DNA of 64,000 bases from Brevibacterium limosum. Lineage in GTDB: Bacteria > Actinomycetota > Actinomycetes > Actinomycetales > Brevibacteriaceae. Of the stretch, positions 57,501 to 64,000 are shown one piece after another; within the stretch, counting starts at the first letter, position 1, and each line of letters starts with the position of its first letter. The stretch is taken from assembly GCF_011617705.1 (NCBI RefSeq), contig NZ_CP050154.1, forward strand, positions 682,001 to 746,000, read 5' to 3'. The position numbers and the translations under genes are program-made. The notes below the pieces were generated by a model. It saw nothing but the letters and a program-made list of their open reading frames with translations, was not told the DNA's origin and searched no databases.

Positions 57501-59444
57501 AGCCCGTACACGGTGCCCGAACTCTTCTCCGCACTGCCGCTCTTCGACGCGGTCGTCATCGCCGATGCCGGCCGCCTCTCGGTCGCCGACGTCGTCCCCG
57601 GAATCACCCGTGCCCGCCAGGTCATCTCCCTCGGCGACTCCCGGCTGCTCGGACCGCGCCCGTTCTCGATCGCGGTCGATCGCTTCGGCATGGACGATGG
57701 GAATCATCCGCGGTCGGTGCAGGACCGCCTCGGCGAGTTCCTGCCGCGGATGCGGCTGTCGAATTCCTACCGGCTGTCCCCGGTCGGGCTCATCGACCTG
57801 GCCAATCGGCACTTCTACGATTCGACGATCTCGACGCTGCCGACCGCGCACACGGGTGAGGGCAGCGGCCTCGAATTCTCCTATGTCGCCGACGGCCGGG
57901 GGCCCACGGACATCGGCACGGGCCGGGTCGAGAGCCCCGACGCCGAGGTCAAACGAGTCGTCGATCTCGTGCTCAAACACGCGCGGAACCGGTCGCGGGA
58001 ATCTCTGGCCGTCGTCGCGCTCACCCCGCATCACGCTCAGCGGGTGGCCACCGCCATCTCGCGGACGATGAAGGACCTGCCCTATGTGGCGGCGTTCTTC
58101 AACGATTCGACGAAGGAGCCCTTCGTCGTCACCGACGCCGAACGCGTCCAGGGCATGTCACGCGACGCCGTGATCTTCACCCTCGGCTACGGCCGGACCG
58201 TCCACGGCCGCGTCATCCACGACTTCGGCCCGCTGTCCGGAGCCGACGGTCGACGCATCCTCGCGGCCACGATGACGCGAGCCCGGAAGCGGCTGACCCT
58301 GGTCTCGAGCATCGAGGCCGAGGACTTCGACCGCAGCAAGCTCAACGGGGGAGCGGTCATGCTGCCGCGCCTGCTCGAGGAGATCGCGACCGGCGGCGTC
58401 CACCAGCCCGGACCGCACGGCGAGATCTACGATCCGCTGTTCAACGACATCGCCGACCGGTTGCTGCAGCTCGGCGTCGTCGCTCACGAGCATTACAACG
58501 GAATCGACCTGGCCGTGGCGAACTCGACCGAGGACGAACACGGAATGATCATCGCCGTTGCCGGTGACGGTCCCGAATACGCCTCGATGCGCAGCCTGCG
58601 CCAACGCGACCGGGTGCTTCCCGAACAGTTGAACCGCCGTGGGTGGAAGTTCATGCGCGTGTGGTCGACCGACGCGTTCGTCGATCCGCAGACCGAGACC
58701 GAGAAGATCTTCGAAGCCTGGCGTTCCACCGTGGAGACGATGAGCCCGCAGGCCGTGCTCAATGCGGCGCGTGCCGCCTCGGTGGTCGTCGGCCGCACCG
58801 GCAGCCGACCGAAGCTCGTGCCCGGTCTGCCGATGCACAAATACTCCGCCGAAGGCCTCGACGAGATGATCGACTGGATCCAGTCGGATGCGGTCGTGCG
58901 CGGTGACGGTGAGATCAAGGATCTGCTGCGCACCGCGCTGGCGCAGAAGGGCAGCTCGACCCGGGGCGATTCCCAGCTGCAGGCCGCGGTCGACCGCTAC
59001 CGTGAACGCCACGCACAGGCGAAGAAGGTCACCGGCTCCGAGGTGTTCATCCCACGCTCTAACTCGACCGGGCCCGTGGAAGACGACATCCTGCCGACCT
59101 TCGACACCGGTAAGATCCGTGCCGATGAGCTCCGGTCCGCCGGACTCGTCCAGACCGCCAGCAATGACCAGGTCCCCGAGGCGGCCGATGCCTCCGGCGA
59201 CACCGTTTCGGTCGGTGCGGAGTCCGGTCGCGCCCGTGACGCCGGTGCTGGTGATGGTTCGGCTGCCGGCGCAGCGGCGTCGGACGACGTCGAAGCCGCC
59301 GGAGCAGCTGGGGCGGAGTCCGAGGACTCGGGTTCGGCCGACGCGGACTCGGCCGGGGCGGAGTCAGCCGAGACGAACTCGGCCGGGACAGAGTCAGATG
59401 GGGCCGCCTCGGCGAAGTCGGGGTCGAAGAACGACGATGCCTGA
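54561..59444 (+). CDS. Giant SF1-helicase/nuclease-like protein with degenerate catalytic motifs
   Basis: A 1627-residue protein. Residues 1-250 form an N-terminal domain (FKELGDVFAEWKKQAAHLGG..., DUF4011-like), 260-440 an acidic Ala/Asp/Glu/Thr linker, 440-1280 an SF1 helicase-like core, 1290-1410 a domain resembling the MTES_1575 REase fold, and the last 110 residues an acidic Ala/Ser/Gly tail. The P-loop reads PPGTGATQ (A471 where Lys is expected), the Walker B region VVIADAGRL (D1002-A1003 instead of Asp-Glu), and the nuclease-like site keeps D1316 (GIDLAV) but has A1334 in IAVAGDG where IExDG is usual. Motif VI TRAR (1239-1242) persists. The start is GTG 54561. It looks like a conserved-architecture pseudoenzyme; function unknown. 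Confidence 0.8.
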   Translation: MSDSVRDEQFKELGDVFAEWKKQAAHLGGRDTMLHFRDSRDGSIDLSGAHPSGLAQLLAGRATRLSSLIRDHDILADARRRAKSIRSKAEQLDNERGIRTAHLAIGFASWTEKDAKFKFNAPVVMRHIALVPRGSRVEDYEIVLDNEIAINPALVQHLREEYDLEVPVDEWVDATGGPHGFDPGPALDRLRDLGQSVPGLRINHRLIISTFANIANPFSTDYLPTQHPVLRALAGDEDVRAQLGGPSYVPQPGVLPDEKVAAAEKAEAEQNRAEAKRVAGAVAGTDADGASTSAESDGDAPEAETGTGAAADDKGATTSGEADPEAGADTVSAEANADADDDEDFGQPTVPITDEPLDPAKPIAGGESAGDRTAAGETSAPAADAAAADKSEPTTEPDTDPDAHADAAPAAQADGDDVVPAALQEPITPLPDRKPQEEFLVIDVDGDQQAVVDAAVSGHSVVVDTPPGTGATQVAVAVATTLAHTGKSVLFLAQTSDALDDFSTRLGEVGLSDFAVDTRAGSEDIRKQLVGLIASAEKSERPDLSHLLTELNEQRATLADHVSSLHRRREPWDVSVYETMQHLAELTSGDNSPQTPVRFDDDILGASEDRRNVLRGKLGELASLGAFTLDVEDTVWFGADLKSVEEAEAARTVAERIGRMIPDLIAATEPVLQKAKLNPRRNVDDWARAIRVLLRVRKTLDSFAPDIYDHRLDDLIAATGTPGYRAEVGVEMGMMQRRRLKKSAAEFLRPGAEVADLHDALIDVRAQRVILSDLAGHDGRPQIPRGVLEADEILQSVEADMAKLSPILETTPDGGDLGSMLIEELQARAEAMGSDSENLAELPERSRLQRELDGEGLGDLMADLRRRKVDETLVGPEFDLAYWASVLQTMAGEDPAIGRHDGAALHQVAEGFRENDRAFVAAGASRLRYNHAQAWKRGIDSDPIAAGVIKQELLSKHTSTKRISTQAPDLLTTLAPVWMGSPYTVPELFSALPLFDAVVIADAGRLSVADVVPGITRARQVISLGDSRLLGPRPFSIAVDRFGMDDGNHPRSVQDRLGEFLPRMRLSNSYRLSPVGLIDLANRHFYDSTISTLPTAHTGEGSGLEFSYVADGRGPTDIGTGRVESPDAEVKRVVDLVLKHARNRSRESLAVVALTPHHAQRVATAISRTMKDLPYVAAFFNDSTKEPFVVTDAERVQGMSRDAVIFTLGYGRTVHGRVIHDFGPLSGADGRRILAATMTRARKRLTLVSSIEAEDFDRSKLNGGAVMLPRLLEEIATGGVHQPGPHGEIYDPLFNDIADRLLQLGVVAHEHYNGIDLAVANSTEDEHGMIIAVAGDGPEYASMRSLRQRDRVLPEQLNRRGWKFMRVWSTDAFVDPQTETEKIFEAWRSTVETMSPQAVLNAARAASVVVGRTGSRPKLVPGLPMHKYSAEGLDEMIDWIQSDAVVRGDGEIKDLLRTALAQKGSSTRGDSQLQAAVDRYRERHAQAKKVTGSEVFIPRSNSTGPVEDDILPTFDTGKIRADELRSAGLVQTASNDQVPEAADASGDTVSVGAESGRARDAGAGDGSAAGAAASDDVEAAGAAGAESEDSGSADADSAGAESAETNSAGTESDGAASAKSGSKNDDA

Positions 59445-59742
59445 TCGGCTCACCGGCGCTGAGGATGCTGATCGCGACCGCGATCGAGTCGATCCCAGCG
59501 TGGGCGAGGTCGGCAGTGATCCTGAGGGTGCGGCGCACATCGGCGATGGTGCCGAGACCAGCACTGATCCTGAGGGTGCAGGACACATCGAGAACGATGC
59601 TGAGTCCGATGAGTCTCGGCAGGCCCGGATCGAAGCGGCGAAGCGCCGATACCGCGCCACTCTGCGCAACGAAGCCGACACCGGTGGCGGCGGCTTCAGC
59701 GAGGACTACTACCGTTCGCAGAAGCCTCCGCACTGGTCATAG
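59437..59742 (+). CDS. Small acidic protein coupled to the giant helicase-like gene
   Basis: A 101-residue protein whose ATG lies 8 bp inside the end of the previous gene, so translation is coupled. The first 55 residues are acidic with two DPEGAxHIxxxAE repeats; the rest is basic helical (SRQARIEAAKRRYRATLRN) and ends GGFSEDYYRSQKPPHWS, which has the look of a conserved binding peptide. Family not recognised. The coupling suggests a stoichiometric partner of the large protein. Confidence 0.7.
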   Translation: MPDRLTGAEDADRDRDRVDPSVGEVGSDPEGAAHIGDGAETSTDPEGAGHIENDAESDESRQARIEAAKRRYRATLRNEADTGGGGFSEDYYRSQKPPHWS

Positions 59743-59806
59743 CCTTCGAACTGGTCTTGGTAGCCGCCCGACCGGGTCCTAGCGTTCGACGGGTTTCAGG
59801 CATGAG

Positions 59807-59841
59807 GAAGGCCCGCCCTCCGGAGAGAGCGGGCCTTCTTC
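59807..59841. terminator. Bidirectional terminator before mscL
   Basis: GAAGGCCCGC (59807-59816) pairs with GCGGGCCTTC (59829-59838), followed by TTC. It lies between convergent genes. Confidence 0.85.
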
Positions 59842-59856
59842 ATAATCGGCCGGTGG

Positions 59857-60318
59857 TCAGTGCCGCGGAGGCTGGTTCGGATCGACCGGCCCGTCGGTAG
59901 CAGGACCCTCGGCGGGACCGGCAGGCGAGGCAACCTGGTTGCGCAGGATCTCGCGGATGTCGCCGAGCAGATCCTCGGTGGTCGGAGGGACTTCTTCCTC
60001 GGGAGCTCCGCGCTTGCGCAGCTCGTTGAGCTTGTTCATCGGGACGATGATGATGAAGTAGACGATGGCGGCCACGATGAGGAAGTTGATGGCCGCAGTG
60101 ATGACCGCACCGATATCAAGGGTGGCCTCCGGCACGCCTTCCTTGAGCGGGATGGAAAGAGCCGGGCCCTCGGCGCCGCCGACGGCGGCGATGAGCGGGT
60201 TGATGATCTTGTCAGAGAATGCGGTGACGATGGCGGTGAATGCGCCGCCGATGATGACCGCAGTTGCGAGTTCGACGACATTCCCCTGGAGAATGAAGTC
60301 TCTGAATCCCTTCAGCAT
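59857..60318 (-). CDS. mscL: Large-conductance mechanosensitive channel
   Basis: A 153-residue homopentameric channel that opens under membrane tension to release solutes. N-terminal MLKGFRDFILQGNVVELATA and the first span AVIIGGAFTAIVTAFSDKI are typical, the second span is FLIVAAIVYFIIIVPMNKL, followed by the cytoplasmic helix and a Pro/Gly-rich tail longer than usual. The 262-bp spacer upstream (60319-60580) shows no gene. Confidence 0.97.
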   Translation of the reverse strand: MLKGFRDFILQGNVVELATAVIIGGAFTAIVTAFSDKIINPLIAAVGGAEGPALSIPLKEGVPEATLDIGAVITAAINFLIVAAIVYFIIIVPMNKLNELRKRGAPEEEVPPTTEDLLGDIREILRNQVASPAGPAEGPATDGPVDPNQPPRH

Positions 60319-60580
60319 TAGAGAAACCCTTTCGGTGTATGTTCACTGAAATGCGGTTGATGAATAGCTCAATTACGATCCAATAGTACACATGGGTAAC
60401 ACATTGTCAGCAGGATTGTTCTGCGAGTCTGATCATGGGGTCGATGATCCGGGGCCCCGGAATGCATTGCTGAATGCTGGCTCGGAGGGTGCAGAAGCGT
60501 CCGTGCACAACGGCTCAGCAGGGATGATGGTCCGCCGATGACAGGGAGCGATGGGGCTGATAGCCAGCCGAGCATGCGGA

Positions 60581-61210
60581 TCAGCGAGGAAGAATGGCAA
60601 AGCTGATGGGAAGCCCGGCGAACTCGGCGACGCGGCCGGCATCCTCGGCGGAGAGGATCACGGATACAAGTTGGCCTGACTCCGCGGCAATTCCTTCGGG
60701 TTTGTCGACAAGGCGAGCGATCGTCACCTTTTCGACGACGACTTCCGATCCGCCGTCGGGAAGTGACGAGAAGAGACGGATCTTCTGTCCCGGTTGGAGC
60801 AACGCCGTCGAGGCGTCATCGGCCAGACGGATCGGCATGAGCAGGTCACGGCTGCCCTTCGGCAGAGCCTGCTGATCGAGCACGACCGCCGAGGTCAGCG
60901 GTGATCCCTTCGACAACCCCGCCGAGGTGGCCCGACCCCTCACCTCTTCAACGGAGGTGAATGCCTTGTCGGGGACCAGGTCGGTAGGAAACTGAGTGAG
61001 GGTGAGGTGCTGAGCTCGGAGTTCTGTACCAGGAGCCAGGTCCGATTTCGCGACGACGATCGCCGTACCCGCGCTGGTCGGGGTGAGCATCCAAACGACC
61101 AGAGCACAGGCACACGCAAGGCAGACGGCGGCGAGAAGGCGCTGAGGTCGGATGCGAGACGGCCGTGCCCAGCCCGAAGACGAGGTGCGGATGCGGTGGA
61201 AGATGCCCAT
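60581..61210 (-). CDS. SAF-domain membrane protein (CpaB/RcpC-like)
   Basis: A 209-residue protein with a basic N-terminus, one span (about residues 25-45) and an extracellular SAF domain (AIVVAKSDLAPGTELRAQHL, ATSAGLSKGSPLTSAVV) as in Flp pilus assembly protein CpaB. No other pilus genes are present, so a pilus role is not supported here; related SAF proteins occur next to FmdB genes in actinobacteria. ATG 61210 is chosen over 61231. Confidence 0.8.
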   Translation of the reverse strand: MGIFHRIRTSSSGWARPSRIRPQRLLAAVCLACACALVVWMLTPTSAGTAIVVAKSDLAPGTELRAQHLTLTQFPTDLVPDKAFTSVEEVRGRATSAGLSKGSPLTSAVVLDQQALPKGSRDLLMPIRLADDASTALLQPGQKIRLFSSLPDGGSEVVVEKVTIARLVDKPEGIAAESGQLVSVILSAEDAGRVAEFAGLPISFAILPR

Positions 61211-61393
61211 GCACCGAGCCTGCGACGGCATTTGGTGAGCGGCAAGGACGCGGAAGTCGCCTGTGGACAGTTCGTGCTGTCCACAGGCGATCGGCGTTTG
61301 AGTGATGCGGAGGTCAGCTTGCGGCTGGAGCCGGTCGGGTGGCGGTCGGGGTGGGTCAGCTCGCGGCCCGAGTCGGCCAGCTCGGTGCTGGGG

Positions 61394-61717
61394 TCAGCTC
61401 GCGGCTGGGGTGCTCGCTGCCGAGGAGCTGTTCGATGAAGAGCTCGACGAGGAGGAGCTGGAGGAATCCGTCGACGACGAACTTGAGGACTCCTTCGACG
61501 AGGAGTCGGAACTCGACGAGCTGACGGTGCTCGAATTGGCCGAGCGGGAGTCGGTGGCGTAGAAGCCGGATCCCTTGAAGCTGATGCCCACAGCGCCGAA
61601 GACCTTCTTCAGGCGGCCCTGGCATTCCGGGCAGACGGTGAGCGAGTCATCGCTGAAGTCCTGATGAATATCAAAGGCGTGACCACAGCTCTTGCAGGCG
61701 TAGGAGTAGACGGGCAT
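61394..61717 (-). CDS. FmdB-family zinc-ribbon protein, Ruc-like
   Basis: A 107-residue protein. The zinc ribbon has four cysteines C8, C11 (YACKSCGHAF) and C29, C32 (TVCPECQGRL), then KKVFGAVGISFKGSGFYATD. The remaining 55 residues are nearly pure serine with a few acidic and Asn/Ala residues. The mycobacterial relative Rv0991c (Ruc) is a redox-regulated chaperone with a disordered tail, encoded next to 5-formyl-THF cyclo-ligase as here. GAAAGG lies six bases before ATG 61717. The poly-Ser tail may be variable in length. Confidence 0.87.
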   Translation of the reverse strand: MPVYSYACKSCGHAFDIHQDFSDDSLTVCPECQGRLKKVFGAVGISFKGSGFYATDSRSANSSTVSSSSSDSSSKESSSSSSTDSSSSSSSSSSSNSSSAASTPAAS

Positions 61718-61840
61718 TCGAGACCTTTCTTCGACGACAAGATTATAGTGCACGTCGGAACCTCCCTGGAGCACCGGTCCGGGATATGCACAAGGTTATC
61801 CACATATCAACACGCGCGAGTGGGTGCTGATTCCCGACGA

Positions 61841-62554
61841 TCAGGCCGTGAAGATGTGAGTTCCGTCTTCGGTGACGGCCGCTGGAATGCGCAGATCCCA
61901 GTCCTCGGCGACGAGGCCCGTCAGATCGAGCTCCTCGGCGAAGCACACTCCGAGGACACGAGGCCCCGAACCAAGAGACGCCGAACCAAGAGGCGCCGCC
62001 CCGTGAGGGCCGAAGGTCCTGTCGTAGAATCCACCGCCGTTGCCCAACCGGGCGCCATCGGCACCGAAGCCCAGGGCGGGGACGAGGATGAGGTCGAGAC
62101 CGACCGCGGGGGAGAGCAGCTGAGCGGCGGAGAGCAGCGTGTGATCCCGGGCCGGTTCGCGGATTCCCCATCTGCCCCACGGCTTCAGGCGGGCCATCGA
62201 ACCGGTGACCTGGCCGAACATCAAGGGCTCGCCGACCGTCGTGACGACCGGCAGATAGACGGTGCCGCCTGCTGCGAGAAACCGGTCGAGCGCCGGGTCG
62301 AGGTCCGGCTCTCCGGGCAGAGCCGCATAAGCAAGGAGGGAGCGGACCGGCGCTTCCCGGATGACACTCCACGCGGCAGCGGCCACGGCGTCCGCAGGTG
62401 AGGTTGAAGTCGGGGTCGCGTCGGCCGGGGTGACCTGCGGCGATGTCGTCGCCACGGACGACGATGAGGCGGGAGACGCCTCGGCGAGGGAGCGGTCGGC
62501 ACGAGCGGCGCGGATGCGGGACCTCAGCTGCGCCTTCGAAGTTTCTGGTTCCAC
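61841..62554 (-). CDS. 5-formyltetrahydrofolate cyclo-ligase
   Basis: A 237-residue enzyme that converts 5-formyl-THF to 5,10-methenyl-THF with ATP. N-terminal KAQLRSRIRAARADR, substrate segment EPDLDPALDRFLAAGG, and the ATP motif LGNGGGFYDR are present. A Ser/Thr/Ala/Pro-rich insertion of about 25 residues (near 22-48) follows the first helix. GTG 62554 is a likely start; no ribosome-binding site is visible, and it is 45 bp from divergent galU, so a leaderless message is possible. Confidence 0.9.
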   Translation of the reverse strand: MEPETSKAQLRSRIRAARADRSLAEASPASSSSVATTSPQVTPADATPTSTSPADAVAAAAWSVIREAPVRSLLAYAALPGEPDLDPALDRFLAAGGTVYLPVVTTVGEPLMFGQVTGSMARLKPWGRWGIREPARDHTLLSAAQLLSPAVGLDLILVPALGFGADGARLGNGGGFYDRTFGPHGAAPLGSASLGSGPRVLGVCFAEELDLTGLVAEDWDLRIPAAVTEDGTHIFTA

Positions 62555-62599
62555 GCATTTCAGACTAACCGGGGTCGGCGGATTAGTTAAGATGACTTC

Positions 62600-63502
62600 A
62601 TGAGTGATGAAGCGCAGCGCACCGTTCGCAAGGCCGTGATCCCCGTCGCCGGTCTCGGAACTCGGTTCCTCCCCGCCACGAAAGCCACCCCCAAAGAGAT
62701 GCTGCCCGTCGTCGACAAGCCGGCGATCCAGTACGTCATCGAGGAAGCCGTCGACGCCGGTCTGCAGGACGTTCTCATGATCACCGGCCGGAACAAGCGG
62801 CCGCTGGAGGATCACTTCGACCGGGTCGACGGGCTCGAGGCGGCGCTCGCGCAGAAGGGCGACGACAAGAAGCTCGCCGCTGTGCGCCATCCGTCGGAAC
62901 TCGCTGATATCCACTATGTGCGCCAGGGAGATCCGAAGGGTCTCGGTCACGCCGTGCTCAAGGGGCGTCAGCATGTGGGCAATGAGCCGTTCGCGGTGCT
63001 TCTCGGCGATGACCTCATCGACGAGCGCAGCCCGATCCTGCCGAAGATGATCGAGGTCGCAGAGAAGACCGGCGGCAGCGTCGTCGCACTCATGGAGGTC
63101 CCGCCGGAGGCGATCCACCTCTACGGCTGCGCGGCCGTCGAGACCACCTCCGATGATGAGGTCGTCAGGGTCACCGATCTCGTCGAGAAACCTGCCACCG
63201 AGGATGCTCCCTCGAACCTCGCCATCATCGGCCGCTACGTGCTGGCTCCGGAGATCTTCGACGTCCTCGAGACCACGAAGCCGGGACGCGGCAACGAAAT
63301 CCAGCTCACCGATGCCCTTCAGGAGCTCGCCGGGGATGACGACGGCCACGGCGTCTACGGTGTCGTGTTCAAGGGTGCGCGCTACGACACGGGTGACAAG
63401 CTCGACTACCTCAAGGCGGTTGTGCAGATCGCCTGCGACCGTGACGACCTCGGCGACGATCTCAAGGCGTGGCTGCGCGACTTCGTGCCGACGCTGGACT
63501 GA
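62600..63502 (+). CDS. galU: UTP-glucose-1-phosphate uridylyltransferase
   Basis: A 300-residue nucleotidyltransferase producing UDP-glucose for wall and capsule glycans. Motifs: VAGLGTRFLPATKATPKEML (nucleotide loop), VDKPAIQYVIEEAV, GLGHAVLKGR, LLGDDLIDE (metal Asp pair), and GRGNEIQLTDALQ. It is the plus-strand partner of the cyclo-ligase gene, as in mycobacteria (Rv0992c/Rv0993). Confidence 0.97.
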   Translation: MSDEAQRTVRKAVIPVAGLGTRFLPATKATPKEMLPVVDKPAIQYVIEEAVDAGLQDVLMITGRNKRPLEDHFDRVDGLEAALAQKGDDKKLAAVRHPSELADIHYVRQGDPKGLGHAVLKGRQHVGNEPFAVLLGDDLIDERSPILPKMIEVAEKTGGSVVALMEVPPEAIHLYGCAAVETTSDDEVVRVTDLVEKPATEDAPSNLAIIGRYVLAPEIFDVLETTKPGRGNEIQLTDALQELAGDDDGHGVYGVVFKGARYDTGDKLDYLKAVVQIACDRDDLGDDLKAWLRDFVPTLD

Positions 63503-63567
63503 GCTGACTTCTCTGGTGCGGCCCGTCTGGGCAGACCGACATCGAACCCGAGAGCGAGGGCAGCCGC

Positions 63568-64000
63568 GTGTGGCCTGTCATCCTGACTGATCGACAGTCC
63601 GATATCGTGCTGCGACCGCTGCGCCGCCGCGACGAAGAGGCCTGGCGAGAAGTCCGTCGATTCAACCGCGACTGGTTGCGTCCGTGGGATGCGACTCTGC
63701 CCGCACCCGGCCAGGAGCTGCCGGGGTTCCGCACGATGGTGCGGATGCAGGACAAGCAGGCCAAGCGGGGACAGACCGTGCCGTTCGCCATCGACGTCGA
63801 CGGGAGCTTCCGCGGCCAGATCACCGTGTCGGGACTGAGCTGGGGCTCGATCCTGTCCGGGCAGATCGGGTACTGGATCGACTCGCGCGTAGCCGGGCGC
63901 GGAATCACCCCGATCGCCGTGGCCATGGCCGCCGACCACTGTTTCTTCGCCCTCGGTCTCCACCGCATCGAGATCAACATCCGCCCGGAGAACACTGCGA
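63568..64000 (+). CDS. GNAT acetyltransferase, RimJ/RimL type (3' partial)
   Basis: The first 144 residues of a GNAT protein that would acetylate a protein N-terminus or small amine with acetyl-CoA. IVLRPLRRRDEEAWREVRRF starts the fold, and the acetyl-CoA motif A reads IGYWIDSRVAGRGITP, with the pattern R-x2-G-R-G. GTG 63568 with GAGGG nine bases upstream is the likely start. Together with galU and the cyclo-ligase it matches the rimJ position in mycobacteria. The gene continues beyond the window. Confidence 0.88.
   Translation, partial: MWPVILTDRQSDIVLRPLRRRDEEAWREVRRFNRDWLRPWDATLPAPGQELPGFRTMVRMQDKQAKRGQTVPFAIDVDGSFRGQITVSGLSWGSILSGQIGYWIDSRVAGRGITPIAVAMAADHCFFALGLHRIEINIRPENTA

Overview
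The window is a contiguous piece of a high-GC actinobacterial chromosome. The gene content (PspA-PspAA-HtpX-PspAB, MprAB-PepD, solo groEL under CIRCE, DUF3263, DUF3027, LytR_C, helicase pair XPB plus helicase-associated protein, FmdB/5-FCL/GalU block) points to Actinomycetota. Gene types such as LtrA, emfourin and tryptophan 2,3-dioxygenase, together with GTG starts, suggest Micrococcales, perhaps Brevibacterium; the genus is an inference from memory, not a search. No phage, insertion sequence, CRISPR array or rRNA operon is visible. The window looks like core chromosome sprinkled with small palindromic and tandem repeats in its spacers.

Layout. 0-7 kb: a Ser/Thr kinase (5' end outside the window), a membrane-anchored DsbA-like protein, tRNA-Thr, a UbiB-type kinase and an MFS carrier. 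7-17 kb: LtrA, a protealysin-like M4 protease overlapped by its emfourin inhibitor, tryptophan dioxygenase facing an alpha/beta hydrolase (possible kynurenine formamidase), an SGNH hydrolase, an amidohydrolase, a ThrE exporter and Ung. 17-26 kb: aldehyde dehydrogenase, DUF3263 and LytR_C pair, a cold-shock protein, groEL behind a CIRCE-overlapped promoter, small membrane proteins, a TSUP carrier and an S4 protein. 26.5-35 kb: two envelope-stress modules side by side on the minus strand, the phage-shock operon and the MprA-MprB-PepD operon, with a WXG100 protein between them. 35-47 kb: CGNR regulator/EamA exporter pair, XPB helicase with its partner, cold-shock/DUF3027/MFS/DUF456 genes. 46-54 kb: serC divergent from pdxH, a second aldehyde dehydrogenase, a DtxR-type metal regulator, an NlpC/P60 wall hydrolase with an elaborate upstream region, HNH protein, UspA and tRNA-Arg. 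54-64 kb: a 1627-residue helicase-like protein that appears to have lost its catalytic residues, a coupled small acidic protein, MscL, a SAF protein, an FmdB/Ruc-type protein, 5-formyl-THF cyclo-ligase, GalU and a truncated GNAT.

How it fits together. The strongest theme is envelope homeostasis: Psp, MprAB-PepD, HtpX, WXG100, NlpC/P60, MscL, LytR_C and GalU. A second is protein quality control (GroEL, HtrA, Ruc-like FmdB, DsbA-like). serC (a PLP enzyme) and pdxH (the PLP-making oxidase) share one divergent spacer.

Most unusual observations: (1) the giant SF1-helicase/nuclease-like protein lacks the Walker A lysine, the Walker B glutamate and the nuclease glutamate; (2) a family of 56-nt palindromes with three copies, one of which supplies the stop codon of a transporter gene; (3) a second pair of hairpins sharing a conserved loop in one spacer; (4) the 10-mer GCCTCGGCGA, found about 25 times by hand count, eight of them in spacers; (5) a low-complexity insertion of more than 100 residues inside the ATPase domain of the MprB-like kinase; (6) a phased GTNAC array before the NlpC/P60 gene. 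All positions and counts were read by eye.
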